A stretch of DNA of 64,000 nucleotides from positions 520,577-584,576 of the forward strand of contig NZ_FOMJ01000001.1 of assembly GCF_900112605.1 (NCBI RefSeq), in the 5' to 3' direction. The notes under the pieces are model-generated. The model ran no database searches. It worked only from the letters and a program-made list of their open reading frames with translations, and was not told the origin of the DNA. The translations under genes were made by a program, and so were the position numbers. This document shows positions 22,309 to 31,402 of this stretch, piece after piece. Within the stretch, counting starts at the first letter, position 1. Each line of letters begins with the position of its first letter. This stretch comes from Thiohalospira halophila DSM 15071 (lineage in GTDB: Bacteria; Pseudomonadota; Gammaproteobacteria; Thiohalospirales; Thiohalospiraceae).

Positions 22309-22736
22309 TCGTTCCCCTCCCCTGCCGGACGCCGTGTCGCCAGGGTGATGCGGCTGTAGCCGGCGTGGCGCGCAGCGTCCATGGCCCGCACCACCGCCTC
22401 GTGCGGCGTGGTGCGGTCGGCGCTGATGATGATCTGCGGCGACTCGCTATCCCCGGCCGCCTTCTCGATGGCGCGGCGGACCGTGGAACGCTGGTCATTG
22501 ACCAGGGCATTGCGGTTGACGAAGTAGCGCCCCTGGGCGTCGATTCCCACCTCCACCACGGTGGACTGCGTCTCCAGCGCCTCACTGTCCGCCTCCGGGA
22601 GCTGCAGCGGGATCTGGGTATCCCGCTGGAAGCTGGTGGAGACCATGAAGAAGATCAACAGGAGGAAGACAATGTCGATGAGCGGCGTGAGATTGAGGTC
22701 GGGCTCCTCCCGTCGCCGCTGGGGCCGCAGGTTCAC
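22305..22736 (-). CDS. exbD: ExbD/TolR-family biopolymer transport protein
   Basis: A 143-residue protein with one N-terminal transmembrane helix (LTPLIDIVFLLLIFFMV, about 16-33) bearing the essential Asp, then a periplasmic domain. The GTG start overlaps the exbB stop (GTGA). Together with ExbB it makes a proton-driven stator. No TonB or outer-membrane receptor is adjacent; the pair sits between comEC and msbA, an arrangement known from several gammaproteobacteria, so the partner may be a TonB encoded elsewhere. Confidence 0.92.
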   Translation of the reverse strand: MNLRPQRRREEPDLNLTPLIDIVFLLLIFFMVSTSFQRDTQIPLQLPEADSEALETQSTVVEVGIDAQGRYFVNRNALVNDQRSTVRRAIEKAAGDSESPQIIISADRTTPHEAVVRAMDAARHAGYSRITLATRRPAGEGNE

Positions 22737-23362
22737 GCCGACGCCCCCTCCCCCGGCTCGCGCTCGCCGTGGATGACCTCCACCAGCTTCAGCGCCTCCT
22801 CCTCCATGCGCAGCACCAGCTCGTCCACGCGGCCGCGGAAGTAGCGGTAGAACATCAGGCTGGGAATGGCGATGGAGAGGCCGGTTGCCGTCGTGATGAG
22901 CGCCTCGGAGATCCCGCCGGCCAGCTCGGCCGGATCGCCCAGGCCGGCACTGGTGATGGTGGCGAAGACCTTGATCATCCCGATGACGGTGCCGAGGAGC
23001 CCCAGCAGCGGGGTAATGGAGGCGATGGTGCCCAGGGTATTGAGGAAGCGTTCCAGCTCCAGGACCACCTGGCGGCCCGCCTCCTCGATGCTCTCCTTCA
23101 TCACCTCCCGCTCGTGGTGGAGGTTGACCAGGCCGGCGGCCAGGACCCGGCCCAGAGGCGACCCGGCACGCAGCTCGCTCAGGTGCTGGTTGTCGAGCTG
23201 CCCCTGGTTCTGCCAGTGCCAGACCCGCGCCACCAGCTGGGGCGGGACCACGCGCGAGGGCCGCAACGACCAGAAGCGCTCGGCGACGATGGCCACCGCC
23301 GCTACCGAACAGAGCAGCAGGGGCCACATGATCCAGCCACCGGAACGAATGAGTTCCAGCAC
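22733..23362 (-). CDS. exbB: ExbB/TolQ/MotA-family proton channel protein
   Basis: A 209-residue inner-membrane protein with three predicted helices: IMWPLLLCSVAAVAIVAE near the N-terminus, then the TM2 region SITPLLGLLGTVIGMI and the TM3 region ISEALITTATGLSIAIPSLMFYRYF, both characteristic of ExbB/TolQ. The GTG start is chosen because a perfect AAGGAGG is seven bases upstream; the ATG at 23380 would put that site inside the gene. It is coupled to exbD and follows comEC after 34 bases. Confidence 0.92.
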   Translation of the reverse strand: MLELIRSGGWIMWPLLLCSVAAVAIVAERFWSLRPSRVVPPQLVARVWHWQNQGQLDNQHLSELRAGSPLGRVLAAGLVNLHHEREVMKESIEEAGRQVVLELERFLNTLGTIASITPLLGLLGTVIGMIKVFATITSAGLGDPAELAGGISEALITTATGLSIAIPSLMFYRYFRGRVDELVLRMEEEALKLVEVIHGEREPGEGASA

Positions 23363-23369
23363 CGCGCTA

Positions 23370-23376
23370 CCTCCTT
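23370..23376 (-). promoter_or_regulatory. Ribosome-binding site fixing the exbB start
   Basis: AAGGAGG on the minus strand, seven bases before GTG at 23362. It decides against the upstream in-frame ATG at 23380. Confidence 0.8.
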
Positions 23377-23396
23377 GCATCTGTAAACCCGCCACT

Positions 23397-25685
23397 CTAC
23401 CAGAGCCACCCGCCCCCTGCAGCTGGCGTCCCGGCATGCCAGTGGCGCCGGTAAATCCGACGTTCGCGCTGCGGTCCCTCGAGGCCATCGCGACCGAGCC
23501 GGTAGGTCAGAGCGCCGTCGCGATCGGTCCGCGCCACGGGGATCCCGCGGGCCCGGTACCGCGCCATCACGCCGGCGTCCGGGTGGCCGTGGCGATTGTC
23601 GTACCCCACCGACAGCGCGGCCCGATCCGGCCGGGCGGCCTCCAGCAGCGCCGATGACGAGGAAGTGGTACTACCGTGATGGGGGACCAGCAGCCAGTCC
23701 ACCGGGAACCAGTCCGCCCGCTCCAGGAGGTGCCGCTCGCCGGCCCGCCCCAGGTCGCCGGTGAAGAGCGCCGAGGTACCGCCCGCCTCCACCCGGAGGG
23801 CGCAGGAGGCCTCGTTACCCTCCCCGCGACCGGCCGCCAGCGCCAGCTCGACCCCGTCCCAGGACCAGCGGCCCTGCTCCGGACAGCGTTCGGCCTGGCT
23901 CAGATCCCCTGCCTCGCCGGCGACCACCCGGGCGACATCCACCGCCTCCCGCAGGCCCTCGGCGCCGCCGGCATGGTCCCGGTCACCGTGGCTCACCACC
24001 AGCAGATCCACCCGCTGGATGCCCCGGCTGGCCAGGTAGGGGGCGATGATCGCCCCGCCGGCTTCGAAGTCTCCGCCATAGTGCGGCCCGGTATCGTAGA
24101 TCAGGGTGTGTTCCCGGGTCCGGACCACCGCGGCCAGCCCCTGCCCCACGTCCAGGATGGTGAGCCTGACCTCCCCGGCCTCGGGCCGGTGCGGCTGCCA
24201 GAAGAGGAGCGGCAGAAGGAGGACCAGGGCGGCCGGCCGCCCGGGCAGGCCGCGCGGTCCTGCCAGCCAGCCCAGACCCAGGGCGGCGGCAACCAGGGCC
24301 ACGGCCGGCAGCGCCGCCCCGGTGAACTGCAGTGCCGGGATATCCGCCAGCGCCTCCAGCATCGGCCACGCCGTGGCGAGGAGGCCGTCCGCCAGCCCGA
24401 ACAGGAAGGCGGACGCCGAGGGCCAGGAAACCAGCAGCACCATCCCGGCCAGTACCAGCGGGACCACGGCCAGCCCCACCAGCGGCACCATGACCAGATT
24501 GGCCACTGGGGCAGCCAGGGAGGCCTCGCCGAACAATCCCACCAGCAGCGGCACCAGGCCCAGGGAGACCACGAACTGGATCCGCAGGGCGTCCCGTACC
24601 GGCCCACCCCGCCGCAGCCGGCCATCCAGGGCGTAGAGGATCACCGCGACGGCGGCGAAGGAGAGCCAGAAACCCGGCGCCAGTACCGCCCGCGGATCCA
24701 GCAGGAGCACCAGCCAGGCCGCCGCTGCCAGGCCGTGGGCCGGGCGAGCGGGGCGATACCACCAGAGCAGTACCCCGGCGATAAGGAGCATCACCAGTGC
24801 CCGCTGCGTCGGGATGGCGAACCCCGCCAGGGCTGCATAGGCCGTTGCGGCGACACCGCCTGCGAGTACCGCCGCGCGCGGAGCGGAGAGGGCCGCTACC
24901 GCACCCGGCAGTCGGGGCCAGACCCGGCGGGTCGCACCCCAGGCGAGCCCGGCCACCAGCCCCACGTGAAGACCGGAGATGGCGACCAGGTGATTGGTCC
25001 CCGTGGCCAGCAGGGTCGACCACTCGGCATCCGTTATGCCGCGGCGGTCACCCAGGGCCAGGGCGCGGACGAGGCCGGGGTGCGCGGTGGTCGGCGGCAG
25101 GCTCGCCGTGAGCCGGGAGCCGAGATCGGCCCGAATCCGATCCACCGGGGCCGCTCCGGCCTCGTACCGGGCAACCGGCGCCGAGCGGACCCAGCCGGTC
25201 GCGGTGATGCCCTCGCGGTAGAGCCAGGCGGCGTAGTCGAAACCGCCGGGATTGGCGAAACGACGCGGCCGCTCGAGGCGGGCCGTGAGACCCAGCCGCT
25301 GGCCCGGGTGGAGGGCCGGCGGATCCCCGTACCAGTTGAGCCGGACGTGGCCGGCCACCGCCACGGGTCGGCCGCCCCGGGTGGCCCGCTCCACCCGGAG
25401 GCGAAAGCGGGTCCGGCGGCCGTCGCGCTCCGCCAGCCCGTCCACCTGCCCCACCAGGCGCACATCCGCGCCGGAGAGCGACGCGGGCATTGGCGGGGGC
25501 GTGGCTCCCTCCCAGAGGGACCAGCCGAAACCCGCCAGGGCCGCCAGCAGCGGCAGTCCGATGGCGCGCGGCAGCACCGGCACGAGCAGTCCGGGGAGGA
25601 GCCACCCGCTCCACCACGAGGGTAGCGCCGGGAGGAGGTGGACGGCCCCCACCCCGGCAATGAAGGCCAGCGTCCCTGCGATCAT
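23397..25685 (-). CDS. comEC: DNA internalization competence protein ComEC/Rec2
   Basis: A 762-residue polytopic protein forming the inner-membrane channel for single-stranded DNA uptake. An N-terminal DUF4131/OB-like region (about 20-180) is followed by the Competence domain with many helices (about 200-480, including ALGDRRGI and HLVAISGLHVGLVAGLAWG). The C-terminal metallo-beta-lactamase-like domain (about 500-720) shows ILDVGQGLAAVV and VVSHGDRDHAGG, a DNase fold. All three parts are present and uninterrupted, so natural transformation is possible if pilus genes exist. It is the first gene of the lipid A operon, as in other gammaproteobacteria. Confidence 0.95.
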   Translation of the reverse strand: MIAGTLAFIAGVGAVHLLPALPSWWSGWLLPGLLVPVLPRAIGLPLLAALAGFGWSLWEGATPPPMPASLSGADVRLVGQVDGLAERDGRRTRFRLRVERATRGGRPVAVAGHVRLNWYGDPPALHPGQRLGLTARLERPRRFANPGGFDYAAWLYREGITATGWVRSAPVARYEAGAAPVDRIRADLGSRLTASLPPTTAHPGLVRALALGDRRGITDAEWSTLLATGTNHLVAISGLHVGLVAGLAWGATRRVWPRLPGAVAALSAPRAAVLAGGVAATAYAALAGFAIPTQRALVMLLIAGVLLWWYRPARPAHGLAAAAWLVLLLDPRAVLAPGFWLSFAAVAVILYALDGRLRRGGPVRDALRIQFVVSLGLVPLLVGLFGEASLAAPVANLVMVPLVGLAVVPLVLAGMVLLVSWPSASAFLFGLADGLLATAWPMLEALADIPALQFTGAALPAVALVAAALGLGWLAGPRGLPGRPAALVLLLPLLFWQPHRPEAGEVRLTILDVGQGLAAVVRTREHTLIYDTGPHYGGDFEAGGAIIAPYLASRGIQRVDLLVVSHGDRDHAGGAEGLREAVDVARVVAGEAGDLSQAERCPEQGRWSWDGVELALAAGRGEGNEASCALRVEAGGTSALFTGDLGRAGERHLLERADWFPVDWLLVPHHGSTTSSSSALLEAARPDRAALSVGYDNRHGHPDAGVMARYRARGIPVARTDRDGALTYRLGRDGLEGPQRERRIYRRHWHAGTPAAGGGWLW

Positions 25686-25743
25686 GGCCCTGCCCTGATA
25701 TCATCCGTGACCGTTGAACGAGCCTACCACCGGCGGTCTCCGG

Positions 25744-26283
25744 ATGCCCAAACACTTTCTCCGACGCCTGCTCCCCTCGCACGACCACGTCCGCGACCAC
25801 CGGCACCTGCGCTGGCTGGGGGAGTGGCTGCACGACCCCAACCTGTTCCACCTCAATCGCCGTTCCGCCGCCGGGGGCGTGGCCACGGGGGTCTTCGTCG
25901 CCTTCATCCCGACCGTCGGACAGATGGCCATCGCCGCCCTCATCGCCATCTTCCTGCGGGTCAATCTGCCCCTGGCGGTGCTCTTCGTCTGGGTCTCCAA
26001 CCCCATCACCATCCCGCCCATGGTCTATGCCGCCCTGCAGACCGGCAGCGCGGTACTGGGCCGCCCCATGCTCTCCGCCCCTTTCGAGCCCACCCTGGAA
26101 TGGGTCCTCGCGGAGCTGGGCCATATCTGGGAGCCGCTGCTGGTGGGAGGGGCGGTCCTGGGGCTGGCGGCGGCCGCCGCCAGCTATCTCGTCATTCGGG
26201 GATTGTGGCGGCTCGCCGTGCTGCAGCACCTCCACCGGCGCCGGCAGCAGCGGCGCCAGCGCGAGGCCGGGGAACGACGCTAG
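25744..26283 (+). CDS. DUF2062 membrane protein
   Basis: A 179-residue protein with the DUF2062 pattern. A basic N-terminus (MPKHFLRRLLPSHDHV) is followed by a motif RRSAAGGVATGVFVAFIPTVGQMAIAA and two or three hydrophobic segments (LPLAVLFVWVSNPIT; VLGLAAAAASYLVIRGLW), with a basic, Arg/Gln-rich tail. The domain is common but uncharacterised and is sometimes fused to glycosyltransferases. The ATG at 25744 is chosen over an upstream TTG at 25714. It is transcribed away from comEC across a gap of about 60 bases that must hold both promoters. Confidence 0.85.
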   Translation: MPKHFLRRLLPSHDHVRDHRHLRWLGEWLHDPNLFHLNRRSAAGGVATGVFVAFIPTVGQMAIAALIAIFLRVNLPLAVLFVWVSNPITIPPMVYAALQTGSAVLGRPMLSAPFEPTLEWVLAELGHIWEPLLVGGAVLGLAAAAASYLVIRGLWRLAVLQHLHRRRQQRRQREAGERR

Positions 26284-26289
26284 CGGGGG

Positions 26290-26985
26290 CTAGGCGGCGT
26301 CGGAGAGGACGCCGTCCACCAGCTGCAGGGTCCGCCCCATGTGGGCCGCCATCTCCGGGTCATGGGTGACGACCACGAAGGCGGTCCCCAGCTCGCGATT
26401 GAGCTCCTCCATGAGCTCATGGATACGGGCGGCGGTCCGTCGATCGAGATTGCCGGTAGGCTCGTCCGCCAGTACGCAGCGTGGGTCGGTGACCAGGGCC
26501 CGGGCGATGGCCGCCCGCTGGCGCTCGCCGCCGGAGAGCTCCGCCGGCCGGTGCTCCAGCCGCTCCCCCAGGCCGGTCCGCTGCAGCATGGCCGTCGCGG
26601 CCTCGCGCGCCCGCCTGGGAGGCTCCCCCCGGATGAGCAGCGGCATGGCCACGTTCTCCAGGGCGGAGAACTCCGGCAGCAGGTGGTGGAACTGGTAGAC
26701 GAAGCCCAGGACCCGGTTGCGCAGGCGGCCCCGCCCCGCCTCGTCCAGGGCGGAGAGGCGCTCGCCGGCCACCTCCACCTCGCCCGCCGTGGGCCGATCC
26801 AGGCCGCCCAGGAGATGGAGCAGGGTACTCTTGCCGGAGCCGGAGGAGCCGATGATGGCGACCCGCTCCCCCGGGGCAATGGCGAGGTCGACGCCGTCGA
26901 GGATGGTCAGCGGAGTGCGCGCCTCGGTGTAGCTGTGACACAGGCCGCGGGCGCGCAACACGGGCTCGGGACGGTTCTCACTCAT
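26290..26985 (-). CDS. lolD: Lipoprotein-releasing ABC transporter ATPase
   Basis: A 231-residue ATPase that powers extraction of lipoproteins from the inner membrane for LolA. Walker [19 protein letters not shown], the LolD-typical [21 protein letters not shown]-loop region, signature [14 protein letters not shown] and Walker [12 protein letters not shown] are all present. It overlaps the end of the permease gene by eight bases. The start [10 protein letters not shown] at 26985 fits the family; the frame is open further upstream inside lolC. Confidence 0.94.
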   Translation of the reverse strand: MSENRPEPVLRARGLCHSYTEARTPLTILDGVDLAIAPGERVAIIGSSGSGKSTLLHLLGGLDRPTAGEVEVAGERLSALDEAGRGRLRNRVLGFVYQFHHLLPEFSALENVAMPLLIRGEPPRRAREAATAMLQRTGLGERLEHRPAELSGGERQRAAIARALVTDPRCVLADEPTGNLDRRTAARIHELMEELNRELGTAFVVVTHDPEMAAHMGRTLQLVDGVLSDAA

Positions 26986-28225
26986 AGCGCAGGGCCTCCG
27001 CCGGTCGCGTCCGCGCCGCCTGCCAGGCGGGGTAGAGGGTCGCCAGGGCACTCAGACCGAAGGAGACCCCGGCAATGGTCCCCACCTCGGACCAGCGCAG
27101 TTCGGAAGGCAGCTCGCTGATGTAGTAGACGCTGGCCGGCAGGAACTCCATGCCGAAGAACTCCTCCAGGCTCGGGACGATGACGTCGATGTTGGTCGCC
27201 ACCGCGATCCCGGCCCCGGTCCCCAGCAGCGTCCCCACGGCGCCGATGACCGTCCCCTGGATGACGAAGATGGCCATGACGGTCCGCGGCGAGGCACCGA
27301 GAGTGCGCAGGATGGCGATATCCCCCTGCTTGTCGGTGACCATCATCACCAGGGTGGAGACGATGTTGAAGGCGGCGACCGCCACGATGAGCGAGAGGAT
27401 GATGAACATCGCCGCCTTCTCGATCTTCAGTGCCCGGAAGAAGTTGGCATGGCGCCGCGTCCAGTCGGTGACCCAGTAGCCCGGCCCCAGCTCGGCCTCC
27501 AGCTCCGCCGCCCGCTCCGGGGCGTTGAAGAGTTCGTCCATGGTCATGCGCACCCCGGTCACCCGGTTACCCATGCGGTAGAGGGTCCGGGCATCCTCCA
27601 GGTGGATGTAGGCCAGGGCCGAGTCGTACTCGTGCATCCCCACCTCGAACACCCCGACCACACTGAACCGCTTGAGCCGGGGGACAAAGCCGGTGGGTCC
27701 CATGTTTGCACGGGGGGTGACCAGGACCACCGGATCCCCCACGGTGACCCCGAGCTGGCGGGCCATGCCCTCCCCCAGGACGATGCCGTACTCGCCGGCG
27801 GCCAGGTCCTCCAGTCGGCCGGACTGCATGCTCGCCCCCACCATGGAGATGGAGGCCTCCGCCTCCGGCAGGATGCCGTTGACCATACCGCCCTGGACGT
27901 AGCTGCGATGGGTGAACATCGCCTCGCCGCGCACGTAGGGGGCCGCGCCGTTCACCCCCGGCATGGCCTTGCCGCGCTCGGCCACCGCCCGCCAGTCGGC
28001 GAGACCGTCCCGACCACCCTGGACCTCCATGTGGGCGGTCATGCCGAGGATCCGCTCGCGAACCTCGTTCTGGAAGCCGTTCATCACCGAAAGCACCACG
28101 ATGAGCGCCATGACGCCCAGGACGATCCCGGCCATGGAGGTCAGCGAGATGAAGGAGATGAAGCCGTTACGGCGCTTGGCGCGGGTGTAGCGCAGGCCGA
28201 CGAAGAGCGGCAGGGGGCGGAACAT
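26978..28225 (-). CDS. lolC: Lipoprotein-releasing ABC transporter permease (LolC/LolE type)
   Basis: A 415-residue inner-membrane permease. The N-terminal [39 protein letters not shown] is the classic LolC/E helix 1 region, followed by a large periplasmic domain and three C-terminal helices ([23 protein letters not shown] and others). Escherichia coli has lolC-lolD-lolE; here only one permease lies with lolD. It may form a homodimeric LolF-type complex, or a second permease may lie elsewhere. Confidence 0.93.
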   Translation of the reverse strand: MFRPLPLFVGLRYTRAKRRNGFISFISLTSMAGIVLGVMALIVVLSVMNGFQNEVRERILGMTAHMEVQGGRDGLADWRAVAERGKAMPGVNGAAPYVRGEAMFTHRSYVQGGMVNGILPEAEASISMVGASMQSGRLEDLAAGEYGIVLGEGMARQLGVTVGDPVVLVTPRANMGPTGFVPRLKRFSVVGVFEVGMHEYDSALAYIHLEDARTLYRMGNRVTGVRMTMDELFNAPERAAELEAELGPGYWVTDWTRRHANFFRALKIEKAAMFIILSLIVAVAAFNIVSTLVMMVTDKQGDIAILRTLGASPRTVMAIFVIQGTVIGAVGTLLGTGAGIAVATNIDVIVPSLEEFFGMEFLPASVYYISELPSELRWSEVGTIAGVSFGLSALATLYPAWQAARTRPAEALRYE

Positions 28226-28227
28226 GG

Positions 28228-28962
28228 TCAGGCGGCCTCCCCGGCCGTGCCGGCGTGCACCGGTACCGGCGTATCCAGGGTGATCCCCTCCAGGGTGATG
28301 GAGGCGCGCAGTGCCAGGGCCTCCACACCGCCGGCGACGGCGCGGCGCAGCGCCTCGCCGTAGGCGGGGTCGATATCGTCCGCCGGCCGCATGGACTCGG
28401 CATCCTCGCGCTGGATGCAGTAGAGGATCACGCCCCGGGCGCCATCGGCCACCGCGCGTGCCAGTTCGTCCAGGTGGCGGCTGCCCCGCTTGCTCACCGC
28501 ATCCGGGAAGCTGGCGACGCCGGCCTCCGCGAGGGTGACGTTCTTCACCTCCACGAAGCAGGGGCGCTCGCCCCCCTCCAGGGCGAAATCGATGCGGCTC
28601 TCGCCCAGGGGGACCTCCGGGCGGATCACCGGGTAGCCGGCCAGCTCGGGTACCCGGCCGGTCTCGATGGCCTCGCGGACCAGGGCGTTGCTGCGGCTGG
28701 TGTTCACACCGATACGCGCGCCCTCCGGGGTCTCCGTGATCTCCCAGGTATGGCGGTAGCGGCGCCGGGGGTTGCCCGCATCGCGGAACCAGATCCGGCT
28801 GCCGGGCTCGGAACAGCCGCGCATGGAGCCGGTATTGGGGGTGTGGATGGTGAATTCCTCGCCATCGGGGCGGCGGACATCCGCCAGGAAGCGCTTGTAG
28901 CGCTGGAGCAGGATGCCTTCCTCCAGGGGGGTCTCGAACTCCACACCTTCTCCCGGTGCCAT
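28228..28962 (-). CDS. sfsA: Sugar fermentation stimulation protein homologue
   Basis: A 244-residue SfsA protein. The N-terminal ILLQRYKRFLADVRRPDG is the OB-like nucleic-acid-binding part, followed by HTPNTGSMRGC. The nuclease-like half contains SRIDFALEGG ... CFVEVKNVTL, which carries the D-(E/Q)xK arrangement seen in restriction-endonuclease-like folds, and SFPDAVSKRGSRHLDEL. First described as a maltose regulator in Escherichia coli; its real activity is uncertain. The ATG at 28962 is used; a GTG at 28977 is also in frame. It lies between relA and lolC on the same strand. Confidence 0.93.
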   Translation of the reverse strand: MAPGEGVEFETPLEEGILLQRYKRFLADVRRPDGEEFTIHTPNTGSMRGCSEPGSRIWFRDAGNPRRRYRHTWEITETPEGARIGVNTSRSNALVREAIETGRVPELAGYPVIRPEVPLGESRIDFALEGGERPCFVEVKNVTLAEAGVASFPDAVSKRGSRHLDELARAVADGARGVILYCIQREDAESMRPADDIDPAYGEALRRAVAGGVEALALRASITLEGITLDTPVPVHAGTAGEAA

Positions 28963-28980
28963 CAGAAAGGGGCGCACAGG

Positions 28981-31206
28981 CTACTGCACGCGCCGCTGGA
29001 CTTCCAGCACGCCCCGGAGCTGTCCCAGGCGATTGAGAACCCGGCTGAGCTGGTCGGTATCGTGGACTGCCAGCCCCAGCTCCATCCGCGCGGTGCCGTC
29101 CTTCGCATCGCTGCGGGTCTGGACCGAGTCGACGTTGACCCGCTCATCGGCGAGCACAGTGGAGACGTCCCGCAGCAGTGCCGGCCGGTCGTAGGCGCGC
29201 AGGACCAGGGCCACGGGGTAACCCGCCGCCGCCCGTTCTCCCGCCCAGGCCACGTCCATGAGCCGATGGCGCTTGTCCTCGTCGAGGTTGAGGATGGAGG
29301 GACAGTCGCTGCGGTGGATGGTCACACCGCGCCCCTGGGTCACGTAACCGACGATATCGTCCCCGGGGGCGGGATTGCAGCAGCCGGCCATGCGCGTGAC
29401 CAGGTTCCCCACCCCCTCGACCTCGATATCGTTGGCGCTGCCGGCCTGCCGCGGCGGCGTCCGGTGGCGGGGGCGAACGGGTTCGGTGGGCTCGGCCGGC
29501 GTCATGGGGTAGAGCTGGTGGACCGCCCGGGCCACCTGGAGGCTGGTGAGGTCTCCCCGCCCCACCGCGGCCAGCAGTTCCTCCACAGAGGCCTGCGCCA
29601 GCTCCCCGGCGAGAGTTTCCAGCCGCAGGTCGGGCACGCCCAGCCGGCGCAGCTCACGGTCCACCACGTTGCGACCATCGGCGACGTGGCGCTCCCGGTC
29701 CTGGTGCTTGAACCAGTGGCGGATGTGGGAGCGCGCCCGCGAGGTATGGACATAGCCGAGCTGCGGATTGAGCCAGTCCCGGCTCGGCGTGCCGCCCCGG
29801 GCGGTGAGGATGCTCACCTGTTCGCCGCTGACCAGGGGATAGTTCAGCGGCACCATGCGGCCGTTGACCCGTGCCCCGCGACAACGGTGCCCCACCTCGC
29901 TGTGGATGTGGTAGGCGAAGTCCACCGGCGTCGCCCCCTGCGGGAGGTCGATGATCTCCCCGGCCGGCGTCAGGACGTAGATCCGCTCCTGGAAGGCCTC
30001 GGACTTGAAGCGGTCGACGAAGTCGGAGGCGGAGGCCTCCTCGTCCTTCCACTCCAGGAGCTGGCGCAGCCAGGCGATCTTCTGCTCAAAGGCGAGTTCC
30101 CGCTGCCCGCCGCCCTCCTTGTAGCGCCAGTGGGCGGCGATGCCCAGCTCCGCCTGGCGATGCATGTCGCGGGTGCGGATCTGCACCTCCAGGGTACGTC
30201 CACTGGGCCCGACCACGGCGGTGTGGATGGACTGGTAGTTGTTCTCCTTGGGGGTCGCGATGTAGTCGTCGAACTCCCGCGGGATATGGCGCCACAGGGT
30301 GTGGACCACGCCCAGCGCGTGATAGCAGTCGGCGACGCTGTCCACCAGGATGCGCACCGCGCGCAGGTCGTAGAGCTGGTCGATGCCCACGCCCTTGCGC
30401 TGGAGCTTCCGCCAGATGCTGTAGATGTGCTTGGGCCGGCCGACCACCTCCCCGGCAATCCCGGCCTCGCCCAGCGCCCGCTCCAGGTCGCCCACGGCGG
30501 TCCGGATGAAGGCCTCGCGCTCCACCCGTCGCTCGTCCAGGGCCGCGGCGATCTCGTGGTACGCCTCCGGGTCCAGGTAGCGGAAGGCGCGGTCCTCCAG
30601 CTCCCACTTGATCTGCCAGATCCCCAGCCGATTGGCCAGCGGGGCGAAGACCTCCAGCGTCTCCCGGGCGATGCGGCGCTGCTTGTCGGCCGAGAGGTGC
30701 TCCAGGGTCCGGATGTTGTGCAGCCGGTCAGCGAGCTTGATGAGAACGACGCGGACATCCTCGGCCATGGCCAGCAGGAGTTTGCGCAGGCTCTCCGCCT
30801 GGGCGGCCTCGCGCTCGCTGATCCCGCCGGGCAGCGTCTCGATAAGGCGCATCTTGGTGACGCCATCCACCAGCCGTGCCACCCCCTCGCCGAACTCGGC
30901 CTCGAGGTCGGCGCGCTGGACGCCGCTGTCCTCCAGGACATCGTGGAGCAGTGCGGCCATCAGGGTCTCGGTATCCATCTGCAGCTCGGCGAGGATCCGC
31001 GCCACGGCGACCACGTGGTGGATGTACGGCTCCCCGGAGGCCCGCCACTGGCCGGCATGGGCCTCCTGAGCCCGGGCCAGGGCGGCGGCGAGACGCTCGC
31101 GATCCCCCGCACTGCGTCCCGCCGCCAGCTCGTCCAGCCAGGCGGGCTCGTCGGCGGTGGTGTCAGCGGGGCGCCGGGTTACCGTGGATACCATGGAGGT
31201 TCGCAT
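28981..31206 (-). CDS. relA: (p)ppGpp synthetase RelA with intact HD hydrolase motifs
   Basis: A 741-residue long RelA/SpoT protein. The HD domain (about 50-200) keeps RASGEPYIHH, LLHDVLED (88-93) and LADRLHNIRT (158-167), all metal and catalytic positions of a ppGpp hydrolase. The synthetase domain (about 250-370) has YSIWRKLQ, YDLRAVRI and the acidic EFDD (311-314), the version typical of monofunctional RelA rather than the RxKD of bifunctional enzymes. TGS (about 410-470), a zinc-finger region (MAGCCNPAPGDD) and a C-terminal ACT domain follow. The combination is unusual. The start may be 31206 or the ATG at 31194. It precedes sfsA and lolC on the same strand. Confidence 0.93.
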   Translation of the reverse strand: MRTSMVSTVTRRPADTTADEPAWLDELAAGRSAGDRERLAAALARAQEAHAGQWRASGEPYIHHVVAVARILAELQMDTETLMAALLHDVLEDSGVQRADLEAEFGEGVARLVDGVTKMRLIETLPGGISEREAAQAESLRKLLLAMAEDVRVVLIKLADRLHNIRTLEHLSADKQRRIARETLEVFAPLANRLGIWQIKWELEDRAFRYLDPEAYHEIAAALDERRVEREAFIRTAVGDLERALGEAGIAGEVVGRPKHIYSIWRKLQRKGVGIDQLYDLRAVRILVDSVADCYHALGVVHTLWRHIPREFDDYIATPKENNYQSIHTAVVGPSGRTLEVQIRTRDMHRQAELGIAAHWRYKEGGGQRELAFEQKIAWLRQLLEWKDEEASASDFVDRFKSEAFQERIYVLTPAGEIIDLPQGATPVDFAYHIHSEVGHRCRGARVNGRMVPLNYPLVSGEQVSILTARGGTPSRDWLNPQLGYVHTSRARSHIRHWFKHQDRERHVADGRNVVDRELRRLGVPDLRLETLAGELAQASVEELLAAVGRGDLTSLQVARAVHQLYPMTPAEPTEPVRPRHRTPPRQAGSANDIEVEGVGNLVTRMAGCCNPAPGDDIVGYVTQGRGVTIHRSDCPSILNLDEDKRHRLMDVAWAGERAAAGYPVALVLRAYDRPALLRDVSTVLADERVNVDSVQTRSDAKDGTARMELGLAVHDTDQLSRVLNRLGQLRGVLEVQRRVQ

Positions 31207-31345
31207 CTCCGATTTTCTGACTCATGACCAGTGGACTCCGGCGTCCGGCGCCGGTTCCCCTACCTGTTAAGTCTAGTTAACCATACTCTCATCACCTAAC
31301 CACGTGCCGCGCTTTCTTTTCGCAAAAAGGCCCACCGGCGCGCGG

Positions 31346-31373
31346 TTGTGCTACATCGAGGGATCTTTATAGT
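31346..31373 (+). promoter_or_regulatory. Candidate sigma-70 promoter for aguA
   Basis: TTGTGC (31346-31351) and TATAGT (31368-31373) with 16 bases between, about 30 bases before the aguA start, in the relatively AT-rich gap that separates the divergent relA and aguA genes. Nearby, GTTAA and TTAAC around 31270 form a small inverted repeat of unknown role. Confidence 0.5.
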
Positions 31374-31402
31374 GGAATGCCCCTTCACCGCCGGAGGAAT
31401 GC

